27,764 bases of DNA from Gnetum montanum (GCA_015680685.1 MNCI01013698.1:3514-31277); one strand, 5' to 3'. Positions 1 through 11,110 are shown, counted from the stretch's first letter. Numbers and translations: made by a program. Notes: generated from the sequence alone by a model not told the origin.

Positions 1-260
1 AATCTCTTTAAAGTAAGTCATTTGTAGTTACACACAACACAATCGTTACATTTCTCACAACCGCATGCTGCAACAGCACACACACATACTCACATTAACT
101 AATGAGTTTATTTGGAGGTATCTGGGCCTTGGTGTTGCCAGAGACCAGCAGGCACCTAAATCCTGTTCGAGGACACTCGTTGGCGGTCGCGTCCCAAACG
201 GTCGCCAACAAACATGAAGGACACAAAAGAAAATCCAATAGCTACAAAATTGGATGGAAC
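1..260. other. Sequence downstream of the element 3 second ORF, no gene seen
   Basis: In the minus sense this follows the stop of the second ORF. It contains a CpG-dense hairpin (179-209) but no LTR terminus or PPT that I can recognise. Short frames on either strand show no family motif. Confidence 0.5.
179..209. repeat. CpG-rich hairpin
   Basis: GTTGGCGGTCG (179-189) and CGGTCGCCAAC (199-209) can pair as an 11-bp stem with two G-T wobbles and a 9-nt loop. It is unusually CpG-dense for this otherwise CpG-poor, deaminated window. Confidence 0.6.
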
Positions 261-2651
261 TCATGTAGTTCCTGGTGGTGGTGGCTCCTCCATGGGTGCC
301 TTTCTCTTGTCTTGTGCTCTAGGTCTTGGGATTTGATGGTGTTGAAGTATGGCCTGGAGTTTCTCCTCTTTAGTTCGAGGATCCTATGCCATCCATGCTA
401 ATGTTCTGATGTTTGATGAAGTCAACACCTCCCATGGGCATGGTAGTTACAGAAAAATTTTGTTTGCTTTGACATACCAAGATGCAAACACTCATCGTTC
501 CCCCTTGTAAGCTCTAGCTTTGTCTCTGTATTCTTGAAAATCTATGATCCATCAAGCCAAGTCTATTGCAACATCTTTCTACCCCTGGTGTCTTGCTTTA
601 ATTACTTCGAGTTTAGAATTTGCAACCTCCAATTTTTGTAATATTTACTTGTGTTTTGGAAATTCTGTTTCATATTTGACATAGGTGGTGGCTACTTGTT
701 GCTCGAGCTTTGTTCTTGGGTTCCCTGCTGTTAACATGGCAAGGTTGGCATACCGCAAGTTTGCCAACTCTATGTACTCTGTAAGGTTGTAGATCTACAG
801 GTCTTGGATCTTAATTTCCACCTGGTGGGCAAACATGTATGTTTCCAATATGGCCCACCAATCAATGTGTTGAGAACTAAAAGCATTGATGTGGGCCTTG
901 GCCATATGGATCTCCTTCTTGATGATTTATTTATACATCCCCACCTGGTCCTGGACATGCTTCTTCAGTTTATTGAGAAGGATCCTGTTGTGCTACTTGT
1001 AGGGTCATGAGCCTTTCTTGCAATCTTTGCACTTTTGCTTCAGCGTGCTCAGCCCTCATATGTGTCAAGACTAGCTTCCCTTTGGTGGAAATGAGGTCTG
1101 ATTGTATTGCTATAACATCCTGTGGGATGTCAAATAAGGACATCATTACTTATCCTATTTGTAGCAATCGATCAAGTACATCCTCATGTTCCGCAGGAGT
1201 CATTGAGGTACCAGACAAAGTTTGAGCATCCCGTGCTCCTGTAAGATCTACTAGTGGCACAAAAGGTACATTAAATGATTCTTTAATATGATCTATGACC
1301 ACTTCTATGACCCCTGTTTCATCCTGGTGCTACATGACCACCACTATGGCCCCTTCACTAATTTCTAACTCCACCTAGAAGGACACAGTGTTCTTTGAAA
1401 TCTGTTGTGACTAAGCACTCTCTCCTCCTTCTGTCTAAATGGACACTTCATCCCATATTCGATCTATAAAAATTGTAGGTTGTACATCATCATCGATGAC
1501 GTGGAAGAGATTTACGTCATCAAGACTTCCCCAACTAATCGTCTCAACGATGGCCCTGATAGTTTGTAATCTTGCGGCAGTTACAGTGGTTGATCCTACT
1601 AGCCCATGCTAGGTCCTACTTCTTGTTGTTGGCTGGGTCCCATGCTTGGAAGTTGGCTAGGTCCTGCAAGTTAAGTTGCAGTTGGCCCTGCCATATGTTA
1701 TTTTTCTTGTTCTGACCCCAGCATCTCACCAGTGATTTTCCTCGTAGCTAGTGGATTTAACAGTTCAGTATACGAAGAATTTTGGGCTTTTTGGAGGACA
1801 TCATTGGTGTATCCTCTGATACCAACACATCTACATAGCTTTCTAATAAGACAAGGGAAGGGCAATGCAAACTTCCATGTCTTCCATTCTTCGAATCGCC
1901 TCAGGATCTCTGTAAAATATAGATGAGGTAGGTTAGCATTAACCTTTTCCATCAACACTACACATCCTCTTGCCACATATGTTGAAATTATTTTTAAACC
2001 TTTTGTGGGAAAGATGTGATAAGTCCCTATTTTGAAATAAATCCTCTCTTCCATCATCAATTCCCTAAATTTCTTATCTTCCTTGTTGTACGTCCTTTCT
2101 AGACAAACTCGTTGCGCATCAAGGTCTAAGCGGGTAGAGAACTGAGCAACCTTTAGCCCTATATTCTAAAGGTTTAATACTTCTGAAATGGCTTGAATAG
2201 AGAAATCAATATTCACACCACAAATGTTAACCGTGGTGCCTTGTTCTTTATTGTGCCAAAATTGGTATGTTTCCCCTAAGTACCAGAAACCACTTTCAAA
2301 GAGGGTAGGCCATAATGGGGATCCATTGAGGTGATCCCTAATGGCCTTTGAAGCAAATTCCTATGAAAGGTCCAAAGTTTAATTCCATGATCACTGCAGT
2401 GATATGGACCTTTCATGGATGGCCTGAACACAATCCTAGGGCAACGTGAGATGTCGTCCTTGTTTAGACACTGCAACAGCTCCTCCTTCTTCCTGCCTTG
2501 ATTGTGCAGTAGCAGGGTCTTCTTGGTGGATAATAAATGATTATTCCTCCTACTATACATGTTTTTGAGTAGGAACTTGTCCTTCACCTCTCCTAGGTTG
2601 TTTGTTTCCACCTTGAGCAGGACCTTCCTGTTGTCTACGTTTTTGGGTCAT
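261..2651 (-). pseudogene. Env-position ORF of element 3: plant-transposon-protein-like domain plus coiled coil
   Basis: A frame of about 797 codons runs from ATG at 2651 to TGA at 261. Order: Lys/Arg/Gln-rich N-terminus; a globular domain (about 2370-1700) with an early segment around GVNIDFSIQAISEVLNL and a late segment LPFPCLIRKLCRCVGI; a Gly-Pro-Ser-Gln linker; an acidic stretch (about 1600-1230); long helical, probably coiled-coil segments (about 1220-500); and a Pro-rich, basic C-terminus. The globular domain resembles the family named 'putative plant transposon protein' (from memory, not searched). No transmembrane segment or signal peptide is seen, so an envelope glycoprotein is not supported. 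Two compensating frameshifts (near 1600 and 972) and about fifteen stops, mostly TAG/TAA/TGA from CAG/CAA/CGA or TGG, break it. The ATG directly follows a splice-acceptor-like TGTAG, suggesting expression from a spliced RNA. Confidence 0.65.
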
Positions 2652-2680
2652 CTACAATCACACAGGGCCAATCGTTAGTA
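2652..2680 (-). promoter_or_regulatory. Candidate splice acceptor with branch point before the second ORF
   Basis: On the minus strand TACTAAC (2680-2674) matches the plant branch-site consensus. It is followed 23 nt later by TTGTAG (ending 2652), directly abutting the ATG of the second ORF. Equivalent motifs occur in element 2 (14130-14103) and, degraded, in element 1 (26310-26338). Confidence 0.55.
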
Positions 2681-4588
2681 AGGTTGTTACCAAAGTTAGG
2701 TTATACCTTACTGATTGCCTTAATGAATTTTCTTTATCTTTGTGTGATGTTAATTAAAATGACCTCGAAAGATTATAATATTAAATCCTCTTTGCTTAGG
2801 TGGTTTCCAAATATAGTTTCATAGTATAACTAAGGAGATGAAATTGTTTTTGGCACATTTATCCTTAATTTTATAACTAATTACCCTTGATAATGTCCTT
2901 CAGGCGATCAAAAATTTTTAAAAAGTTATGCCCTATTCACTGTGTGCACCTCCCCCACGACTAAGCTGAACACTCTAGGTTCAAGTAGGTTCAAACGGAA
3001 TGAAAATCGGAGGACCAGTAAGTGATTTATGGATATGAAAGCAAGGGATGCACAATCGCAAGTCATAGAGAGAAATTTGAAAAAGTTCCCCCACATCAAC
3101 AATTGCAAATGATGTTAAGTAGTGTTGGGGGTCACGTATATATATATTTTTGGGACGTGATATCGTGTACGCAATAGCACAGATGCGACATCGTGACCTA
3201 TCGATGTTAGGGCATTTATGGAATATACTAAATTTTTAATATTTTTTTGAAATTAAAAGATGTAACCTAAGGACATCTGGATGACTGTTAAAGGGTTCCA
3301 AGGTAATTCAACTAGTTTTGAAGGCACAAAAATTATGATGGTGTGGAATTATCAATAAGGACCTTAGGTGGTAAGGGAGAGAAAAAGGCTATGTGATGGG
3401 TCATAGGAACATTCGAATCGAAGGGAGAGTAATAAGGGAAAGAATATCATTGAAAATATGCTGAGGGTGATAGATGGTGTGTGGAAGATGTGTTATGAGT
3501 GCAAATTAAAAAAAATTACCCAAGTGGGTCCTTCCCAAAGCAAGTTCCAACCTATAATGCCCTTACGTAACCACACCTTAAAATGTCCGTAGGCACTAGA
3601 AGGGTTAAATGTAATCCACACTAGTTCTACAAAAAACACACATGTAAGTATCACCAGAATGAGGTATGAATTCTACGCTATACAAGACACAAGCTACAAT
3701 TACGTGAATAGTTAGATGAGATGGACTATAGAAGGGATTGTAGAGATTGGGACATGAGGTAACTGACCTAGGGCATAATGAATCCTGCATTTAAAGCATG
3801 ATTAATGTGTCATTAACCCATCATTCCAAGATCAGGACCAAGTCCATTCCTCTGATCAATGACACCTCATTGTTTTATCCTATGATGAGTGACTATGAGA
3901 GTATCATAACAACAAGGCATACAATCACTTGACATTTTGTTCAAGGGAGGAGTGAATTTTGCTTTGTGGCACTTTCTTTGTCTCTTTCTCTTCTTCTCTC
4001 TCTTCTTTTTTTTCGTTCTTTTTCTTTCTCTCTTTTTTTTCGATTACTGAATCCAGAGAAGCTGCCAACCTTTAGGCATGGGTGCATGTCTTTCTAGTGG
4101 GACCCCCTAGAAAAACATTGGACTTTTGAGTGCCTTTGATTACTCTTACTTCCATTTTGCGTTAGATCTTCAAGGATCTTAGTACAACCACATTACGTGA
4201 TAACTCTCATATACGTCACCAAAGAGAATCTGCAAGTCCCCTTGATGTCACACCCTAATCATTCCCTCTTGATCCATTCCTCTTCATTCTGGGTACAATG
4301 AACACAAAATTAATTTTAAGTTTTAAGAATGTCAAGAATATCACTGTACCCTCAAACAGAACCTCTTATTTGTAGAATGGATAAGTGGATGTAATGGGCT
4401 CACTATCCAAATAATTGATCATTCAAGACTCGATAACATAGAACACACCTCAACCAATGAGCCACATGAGTGTTTTATTCATAGATGAGATTACTTATAA
4501 AAAGATAAAAAGACAAAACAAGAAATTGAAAAATGAAAAACTAGAAAACAAAAAAATTGTAAAATTAAAGAAAATGAAAAATATTTAT
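2681..4588 (-). other. Non-coding spacer of element 3 (possible intron)
   Basis: No coherent coding frame was found. It shares blocks with the tail of element 2: the stretch around 3521-3600 matches 14470-14550, and that around 4185-4250 matches 15150-15210. It contains a PPT-like run (2952-2956), a TATA-like run with a GATATC palindrome (3137-3164) and a long polypyrimidine run (about 3975-4038, purine in the element sense). It may be the intron of a subgenomic RNA, or simply the usual Athila-type long 3' non-coding region. Confidence 0.55.
3137..3164 (-). promoter_or_regulatory. TATA-like run beside a GATATC palindrome inside element 3
   Basis: TATATATATAT (3137-3147) lies just downstream, in minus sense, of GATATC (3159-3164) and further degraded ATATC/GATGTC copies up to about 3210. 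The arrangement mimics the U3 regions of elements 1 and 2, but no LTR terminus is present. It could be an internal promoter for the second ORF about 490 bp away, or a relic of an LTR fragment. Confidence 0.35.
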
Positions 4589-6562
4589 TTATCCCCCAAA
4601 ACTAAATAGTTGAGCATGGAGAGGATTAATAAATGAAAGATGAGGATCCTTGCATGTTGGAAATATTGAAACTCGGTCATACTTACCCCATTGGGGTTCA
4701 CACACCTGATTATGGTAAGCATAGTGGGACAATTAATAAGATGTGGTTCCCAGGTAAAGAGTTGGCCCACTATGATACTTGAGACCATAAAATGGCATGC
4801 AAAGATTAGGATGTCACCCTCCATGGTTGTATTCATTGGGTTGTATGGTTGTTGGAGTGTTAATTGGTGGCCTTAATGAAGTAACATGAGGCGTCGAGTT
4901 TGAGGAGAAGGATGCACCATAGTGTTGGACTTGTGCTAAGTTGGAGAATGTAGTGGCCTTAGAACTATGTTGTCCCTTCCTACAGTCATTTCTAAAGAAG
5001 GGACACCTTTGATGTTGAGGAGGTCTCTCACTGCTGTTGGCAATAGTAGCACAAGTAACGTTCGTGGGTTGTTTCTATGGTGTAGACACTTCAGGAACAA
5101 TTGGTGGGGATGTAGAAGGAGGAAAAGGACGAGAATGTTGAAATTTAAGAGAAGTGTAAGGTACACAAGGTGGTGGTTGTGTTAAGGACATGGGCTGATA
5201 GTATTGAGGAGAATGATAATGTGGCAAGATAGAGTATGTTGACCCAGTTGGGGAAATAGGATGTTGAACTAGATAAGCATTTGGATTTGGGTGATACGAA
5301 GGGTGTCTGTAGTTTAGGGATGGCTTCCCCCATGACTAGGATTGTTGCCACTGTGATCGAACATAGTATCTTTGTGTGAACTCTGGGTGTAACGTGCTTT
5401 TCCAATGCTCATATAAATGTAACAAGATTGGGCATTGGCCCTTGGCATGATCGTACAGGAAAATGTTGCATTCATACGTGTGATTGGCAGTTGAGCTCTT
5501 ATTTTCTTCATCCCTTCTTTCTGATTATCAAATGATATTTTGTCCTACTTCTCGGGTTGTCAAAACTCTATCTCCAAGAATATTGATATATTCTCCACAC
5601 TTTTTATGCATCCATTCCAGCATCTTATTGATCTTTGCCTCGATTTCAGCTAATTATTGTTGTACTAGCAAAGATGATTCTTCCTCCTTGAGATAGGTTG
5701 ATTTCTCCTTTTTGTGATTATGGACCTTTGTTAAGTTAAGATTTTGGTCCCGTTGATGTTTTTCAACACTCTCCCATCTAGCCATTTCTCCTTCTTCTTT
5801 TGCTACCCACTTAATAAGCTATTGGAATTGATGGGTTCATAGTTTGTATAGTTGACCTTGGGCATACATCCCTAGGGTCTCTCTTGTTTCATCACGAAGC
5901 TCATCAATGATATGGTACATTAGACTTTCCTCAGAGAACTCATGGCCTGGACAGTTGTTTAACAATGCATAATATCTTTCTAAGGCCATGTACAAGGGTT
6001 TATGTTGTACTGGTTTCCACTCTTGGATTTGTTTCCTCAAGGCTGACACTCTTGCGTAGGTTTGATATCTTTCGTTAAAGAGTTCTACCATTGTTGGCCA
6101 TCATCGTATTGAGTTTGGTTTTAACAATCTATACCATACTTTTTCTTGGCCAACGAGCATCATGGGAAAGAGCTTGATTTTTTGCCAACTATTATCAATG
6201 TTGTTCCATGCACAGGCATCGTAGAAGGCTTGTAAATGTTGATGTGGATCTAAGTCATAGCCCCTTGAGAAATTGGGAAAGTTTCTTAAATCAAGCCTGG
6301 GTAGGTGGCTCTCTTTACGATGCCTATGGGAGATTTGAACAACCTCTTGTATATGAGTTAGGCTTGTAGTGGCTAGTAGGGGTTTATCGTCATCGAGTAA
6401 GTTATGCTTTTGTGCATTGGAACGATGCTACCTTTGTTTATGTTTATAAGAAAACCCCACCTTAGATTGCGTACTCCAATCTTCATTGTCATATAATTTG
6501 TTGGTTCTTTAATGAATTGCCTCACTAGATATGGCATTATCGTAGTCTTGTAGGAGAGGCAT
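4589..6562 (-). pseudogene. gag: gag of element 3, gag-only ORF
   Basis: From ATG at 6562 to TAA at 4589, 658 codons stay in one frame and are interrupted only by substitution stops, mostly derivable from CAA, CAG, CGA or TGG. Order: short N-terminus; conserved block LPRLDLRNFPNFSRGYDLDP (about 6310-6250); capsid-like retrotransposon gag region (about 6240-5840, ending ETLGMYAQGQL), parallel to the gags of elements 1 and 2; charged helix (about 5800-5550); degraded zinc knuckle (5470-5432; the second Cys is Phe); Pro/Tyr/Ser/Gln-rich tail; then a C-terminal stretch of about 120 residues with several Cys, His and Trp that I do not recognise. The frame ends at a PPT-like GGGGG run. In elements 1 and 2 protease follows the Pro-rich tail; here it does not. 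Confidence 0.8.
4676..4690 (-). promoter_or_regulatory. Candidate 5' splice site near the end of element 3 gag
   Basis: The minus strand reads TGGGGTAAGTATG with the GT at 4686-4685, close to the plant donor consensus. Pairing with the acceptor at 2652 would give an intron of about 2.03 kb. The joined frame would not fuse gag to the second ORF, so a donor further upstream in the leader is equally possible. Confidence 0.3.
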
Positions 6563-6684
6563 GGTTGTGCAATTATGTGTGAATTTGTATGTGACTTTTT
6601 GTAATTATTTCTTTCTGAAAGATATATCGTTAATTCCTATACAGCACCCTTGTATGATATGACTAACCTAGATAACTAGCACCA

Positions 6685-6703
6685 TCATTGGCAATGGTGC
6701 CAA
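6685..6703 (-). other. Primer-binding site of element 3 (tRNA-Asp type)
   Basis: The minus strand directly after the LTR end reads TTGGCACCATTGCC, matching the tRNA-Asp-type PBS of Athila/Tat elements except for transitions expected from deamination. Confidence 0.7.
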
Positions 6704-7205
6704 TGATGAGTGGTGAGGTACCCCTACACTCAACCATACAAATACGAGCATTTCATGCAAAATCTAGTCAAACTCCGCATATGGACTAGTTGTTGCATCT
6801 AGACAGTTACTCATAGATCGTAGTTCGCTATCTACCCACCTGGACTAGTATTAGCTTTGTCATGTATGGTTTACTCTAGATTGCGGTGTATGATGTGTTC
6901 CTACACTAATGCTACTCCTAGGGATGATGGGAAATAATATAAACTAAACTAGGAGAGAGAGTGTTTGAGAGAGAGAATCTAAACTATCCTAAGTGCGATG
7001 AGCATCCATTCCTTAATCATCTGTACACATCTTCGACCTTGTGCACGACTGCCACTAGGATTACCAAGCGCATGGCCTAGGTACACTACTAGGTTACCAA
7101 GTAGTCACACTTAAATGTTCATGATTAAGTCATACTCATTCCACGTTACTAGGAGATAAGGGTAGAGAGAAATTAACTAAGAAGTAGTAAATAACAATAA
7201 AAATG
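6704..7205 (-). repeat. 5' LTR of element 3, U5-side portion only
   Basis: It starts at TGATGAG next to the PBS and is collinear with the element 2 LTR for about 500 bp. Shared landmarks are the GGTACCCCTACACTCAACC block, AGCATCC, TTACCAAGCG and TACTAGGAGA...GAGAGA. The U3 half with TATA box and palindromes is missing; an inverted LTR segment follows instead. Confidence 0.7.
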
Positions 7206-7547
7206 GATGATTAAGGAATGGATGCTCATTGCACTTAGGCTAGCTTAGATTCTCTCTCCCTATCTCCTATTAGTTTAGATTCTCTCTCCCTTTTCCTCTT
7301 AGCTTAATTAAAGATTATTTTGCATTGCTTCCAGGAGTAGCATTAGTTTAGGAACATATCATGCACCTCACTCTGGACTAAATCATACGTGACAAAGCAA
7401 TACTAGTCCAAGTGGGAAGACAATGAACTGTGATCAATGAGTAACTATCTAGATACCATAGCTAGCCTGTCTACGGAGTTCGACCAGATCGTGCTTGAAA
7501 CGCTCGTATTCATATGGTTGAGTGTAGGGGTACCTCGCCACTCATCA
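7206..7547 (+). repeat. Inverted copy of the LTR end, forming a large inverted repeat with 6704-7021
   Basis: Reverse-complementing this stretch gives the same landmarks as 6704-7021 in the same order, from TGATGAG at 7547 inward to GATGATTAAGGAATGG at 7206. The arms are about 318 and 342 bp and the spacer is 184 bp. The arms differ by many substitutions and small indels, so the event is old or joined two different copies. No PBS follows 7547. Confidence 0.75.
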
Positions 7548-7641
7548 TCATGGATCATCATACTTAAGAGCTATGAGTAAAGAAAGGAATTTCTAAGGTC
7601 ACCTAGTAGTTATGAACATCTTCCCAACTTCATGTACTGTT
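7548..7641. other. Short gap between element 3 and element 1
   Basis: Ninety-four bases that I cannot assign to either element. The last five bases (CTGTT) would be the left target duplication of element 1, but the matching copy at the right end is not seen. Confidence 0.4.
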
Positions 7642-8510
7642 TGATGAAGTGTATTTTTTTTAGCTCTAATATTGAATCCTTAATATTGGATATCAGATAT
7701 TGAGAGCTGAAAAGTGATATTGAATATTCAATATTGTGGGATATGTGCCAGCCTATAAATATAGTGCTTGGTTGCATGGTTTGGGCATAAGTTTTGTCAT
7801 AGCATAGTAAAGCTCTTTTAGTTTCTTTTCTCTAGAGTTAGAATATTTTTCAAAGTGCCCACAATAGGAGTCATTGAGTGTATGGATCTTTATTCAAGCA
7901 CTATTGTACTTGAGCATGGTAGTGTGTGTGGCAATAAAGATGAGCTTTCTGACAAACCTTGCAGTACCTTAGCTAAATTAATTATTTTATTTATGAATTT
8001 AATGCTTTCTATAATTTTATTTATTGCTTCAAAGTAATTAAGCTAAGCTAATTTAGCTAAGTTAAATGGCAATAAATTAAGCACATAGGTATGATTGCTT
8101 TGAGCATGCACATGATGCTTGGTAATCTTAGCAACACTTCACATTTGGTAACCTAGCAACATTATACGTGTTCAAGATATGTATAGAAAGTAGGACTGAA
8201 TACTTATGTTAGGATTAGTTAGAGATTAATGAGTTAGTTATATTAAATTAGCCATTAAATTATTTCATTCCTTTATTTTATGCACCAAGAACATAAAACA
8301 TAAAAAATGATAAAAATCATATGTTTCAGTTGCACTTAGCCATAACTTTGCATCTCACAAGTGTAACTGGGAAGACAACAATTGTAACGATTAGATTTCA
8401 CTTCCTAGAACTAGTGTACTTAAAGACTTAAGGTCTTCAAAATTTGACTGGATCACAGGTGAATGCTTGTGATCCATATGGTTGAGCATAGGGATAATCA
8501 TTGTTCATCA
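7642..8510 (+). repeat. 5' LTR of element 1
   Basis: It begins TGATGAA and ends TTCATCA, a 7-bp terminal inverted repeat, directly before the PBS. It aligns by eye throughout with 26675-27500. It contains ATATTG/GATATC repeats, a TATA box at 7754, and AGCTAA-rich repeats near 8037-8065. Confidence 0.88.
7754..7763 (+). promoter_or_regulatory. TATA box of the element 1 5' LTR
   Basis: TATAAATATA about 110 bp into the LTR, downstream of ATATTG/GATATC repeats. The right LTR has GATAAATATA at 26773-26782. Confidence 0.6.
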
Positions 8511-8530
8511 TTAACACCATCACTAGGGAC
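8511..8530 (+). other. Primer-binding site of element 1, heavily deaminated
   Basis: TTAACACCATCACTAGGGAC follows the LTR end. It matches the tRNA-Asp-type PBS seen in elements 2 and 3 except at sites almost all explained by G-to-A or C-to-T changes. Confidence 0.6.
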
Positions 8531-8673
8531 CTATAATTTGTTATGTGTGCTATCTAGGATTTAATGAAAATTTACTTAACATCATTGGAATGAACCATAA
8601 AGTCACATCATACATCAAAATAACTACAATAATTATAATAAATCACATTAAATTTCTTGCCTTCTAATACAAT

Positions 8674-11110
8674 ATGTCTTCTTCTCACAGGAGTGATTTT
8701 CCACACAGGTTTGATGGAGTAAATTAGTAGATGCCCCAGTAATATAGAGTGATATATGCTCAGTAGGATGAGTATGTAACCAATTTCACCTTCATCCTAC
8801 ACTAGGATGAACAATTGTGATGGCATGAAATGGTGGGAAACATTATGTTTTCACCTGATTAATCCATTCCAGCGATGCTCCACCAAACTCTTATGTAGTT
8901 GGGCATCCAAGGGCTTTATGTTGAATGTGTTGTGCAGGATAGTGATGCAATGGATTATCATTCCACTGATGCACAATGTCTGAGGGATCGACAACTAGAG
9001 AAGAATTATGTGTCTGCAAAGGGGAAGTGGTCTAATGATTCCCCATTTTTGATGTACCAAAAAGATGATGGAGAATCCTCTCTTTGACTTTGGTGAAGGA
9101 GGTCGAAACCAAAACTTGTAGTCCATGATACATAATTCTAGTTTTGTTAAGAATAGATCCCATGACAAAGGGGGATCCAAAGAGGAGAGTCATGATAGGG
9201 ATGCAAGAAAGCAGCATGATCACGATCATGGCTACGACCATCAAAGAGGTGGTGGCAAGCATCATGATGATGCTAGTCCTACTTCCTCTTTATCTTTGTT
9301 GTCCTCTTCTTCCTTTTCCGGCTTTGAATGCAATGGTAGGGGCCATGATTCTGATGGAAGTGACCAAAAAGACCAAGATGATCATAGGAACCATCAAGCA
9401 AGTCAATATTTGGGGCATGGGCATTCAAGAGAGGCCCATCACCATGAATGAAGGAGTAGCAGAGGGCATCATAGGCACCATGTCCACCATAGGGGCCACA
9501 GTTATGATGGGCCTTTGCTTGTCACTTGAAGCATGTTGAACATCATAGAGGTGGTGAAAATTCCTACAAGGCATGTAAAAGATCACTAGATCAAGAGGAT
9601 AGACATGAAAAATATTCCCAAGTTTGAAGGGGTATATGACTTTGATTCACAAAACCATCTTTAGGCCTTTCATGATGCATGTGCCTTGAAAACTATGGAG
9701 AATGATTGGAAAACACCTAACCTATTCCCAAGGATACTCATTAAGGAAGCAGAGAATTGGTATTTGTTCTTAGAAATGGAATCCATTAGATGGTGGAGTA
9801 CAATGCTCTAACTATTCAAAGACAAATATCATACATACTCCCAAGTGTCCAACTTGAAGAGGAAAATCCAAGGATGGAAACAAGGGATGCATGAACCCTT
9901 AGATTCAGCCATGGGCTGATACTATTCTCTATTGCATAGGTGTCCTAGCCATGATTACTCTCAATAGGAACAACTTTGCCATGTCATAGATGGGATTCAA
10001 TACAAAATGAGGAGAACTCTTGGAGTCTATGCCCAAGGACGATTGTTAGAACTAAGAGCCCATCAAATTCAAAGGCTAAGTAAGTAGCAAAGAAAGAAGG
10101 TGAGTTGAGAAAATGAGAAAGTGCAGAAGAATATAATAGGAACCTTCAATAAAAAAAAGGGAGGTCTATTTTTGTGACAATGAGAAGGAATCACCACTTA
10201 ATAAGGTGGTAAACAGAAAGACCTTTCCAATCCAAAAATCTATGCCTAAAATGTCAACCAAGACAAATAAAATGTGGGATTTAGTAGATGAAAAATTCCA
10301 AACTACTCTTAAATTAGCAAGAGCATCAAGAAAGTAGAGTAGTGAATGTAAGGGCAGAGCTACTATAGTAGAAGAAGTTGTGAAGACAAAATAATATGAT
10401 GATGGTGGATGTGACATTTGCCAATATGAACATCCTAAATGATGTTACCCTATCATGTCACACTTTTAGAAGTCTCGGGTATATGCCCTTAATCCTAGAT
10501 TGGAAAGAAGGCAAGCACCCTAAAGATTTCCTTATCCTCAAGGTAATCCAAGCCAATTTCACTAACAACAACAAGCCTATTATCGAAGTGGAGCTCCACC
10601 ACAACTATATGAGTAGTATTTGTAGTGGTAGCATCACAATCATGGGGGATGTCACCACCAAGGCTACAGTACCCTTACAGGCAACTGAATCCATATGGAT
10701 ACTATGGTTAACAACACATTTCTTTGTGTGACTCTTCTAGTCATGACACCTTCCAACATCACTACTACCCTTCATAGTATTATAGAACTTATTCTCCATC
10801 TAATAGAGAGGAAACCCTAGATCTGTATTATCCTCCTCATCCTTTTGCATCTGTTCCTCCACCCTCAACCTAGTTACTACCTACTCCATTAATGTAGGAA
10901 GAAATTTCATCTCAACCATAAAAAAGCAACACAACAAGGGTTGTTTACTTACAACCAGATCCTTAGCCAAGTGGTTTGGAAACTAGATCACAAAAGAGAT
11001 CTTTCTTCCAACCCAACAGCCCAACTAAGCCTTCACATATACCTATAGTTGGCAACCTTGCTTCTCTATCTTCCTATGCATCTAATCCATTTGAGTCCCT
11101 TTGAAATCAA
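8674..11110 (+). pseudogene. gag: gag of element 1
   Basis: The start ATG (8674, MSSSHRSD) parallels the MSSSSCHKS start of element 2. The first frame runs to about 9090, then shifts into a His/Asp/Ser-rich stretch (about 9125-9450). The capsid-like region follows (about 9600-10080; FEGVYDFD, CALKTMENDW, RTLGVYAQGRLLELRAH), then a charged helix, a short zinc knuckle (10410-10445; CDICQYEH with the last Cys after a TGA), the block SRVYALNPRL, and a Pro/Tyr/Gln-rich tail containing QSWGM encoded by a PPT-like GGGGG tract (10644-10648). Stops are mainly transition-derived. Several frameshifts make it a pseudogene. Confidence 0.8.

Larger units (their letters stand above)
1..7547 (-). mobile_element. 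Element 3: partial Athila/Tat-like LTR retrotransposon, gag-only plus second ORF
   Basis: Reading leftward on the minus strand the order is LTR (6704-7205, joined to an inverted LTR piece up to 7547), PBS (6703-6685), gag frame (6562-4589), non-coding spacer, and second ORF (2651-261). The left part and 3' LTR lie beyond the window start. The LTR is collinear with that of element 2 over the R/U5-like half, and the spacer shares blocks with the tail of element 2. There is no protease, RT, RNase H or integrase, so the element was non-autonomous and presumably used enzymes from relatives such as element 2 (inference). Gag stays in one frame for 658 codons with only substitution stops, which argues that pol was absent at insertion rather than lost by later random decay. 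Confidence 0.75.

Noticed and set aside
2945-2960. PPT-like tract as the 3' LTR border of element 3
   Set aside because: The sequence to its left does not match the LTR at 6704-7205 and instead leads into the second ORF; it aligns with the internal tract at 14287.
4585-4836. An 83-residue hydrophobic minus-strand frame, possibly a membrane protein
   Set aside because: It is in a different frame from the continuous element 3 gag, which explains this stretch better through its end at 4589.
7855-8037. A 60-codon open frame present in both LTRs of element 1 (also 26874-27056)
   Set aside because: It begins at GTG with no ATG upstream, and its retention follows from the two LTRs being copies of one sequence; many residues differ with no sign of selection.
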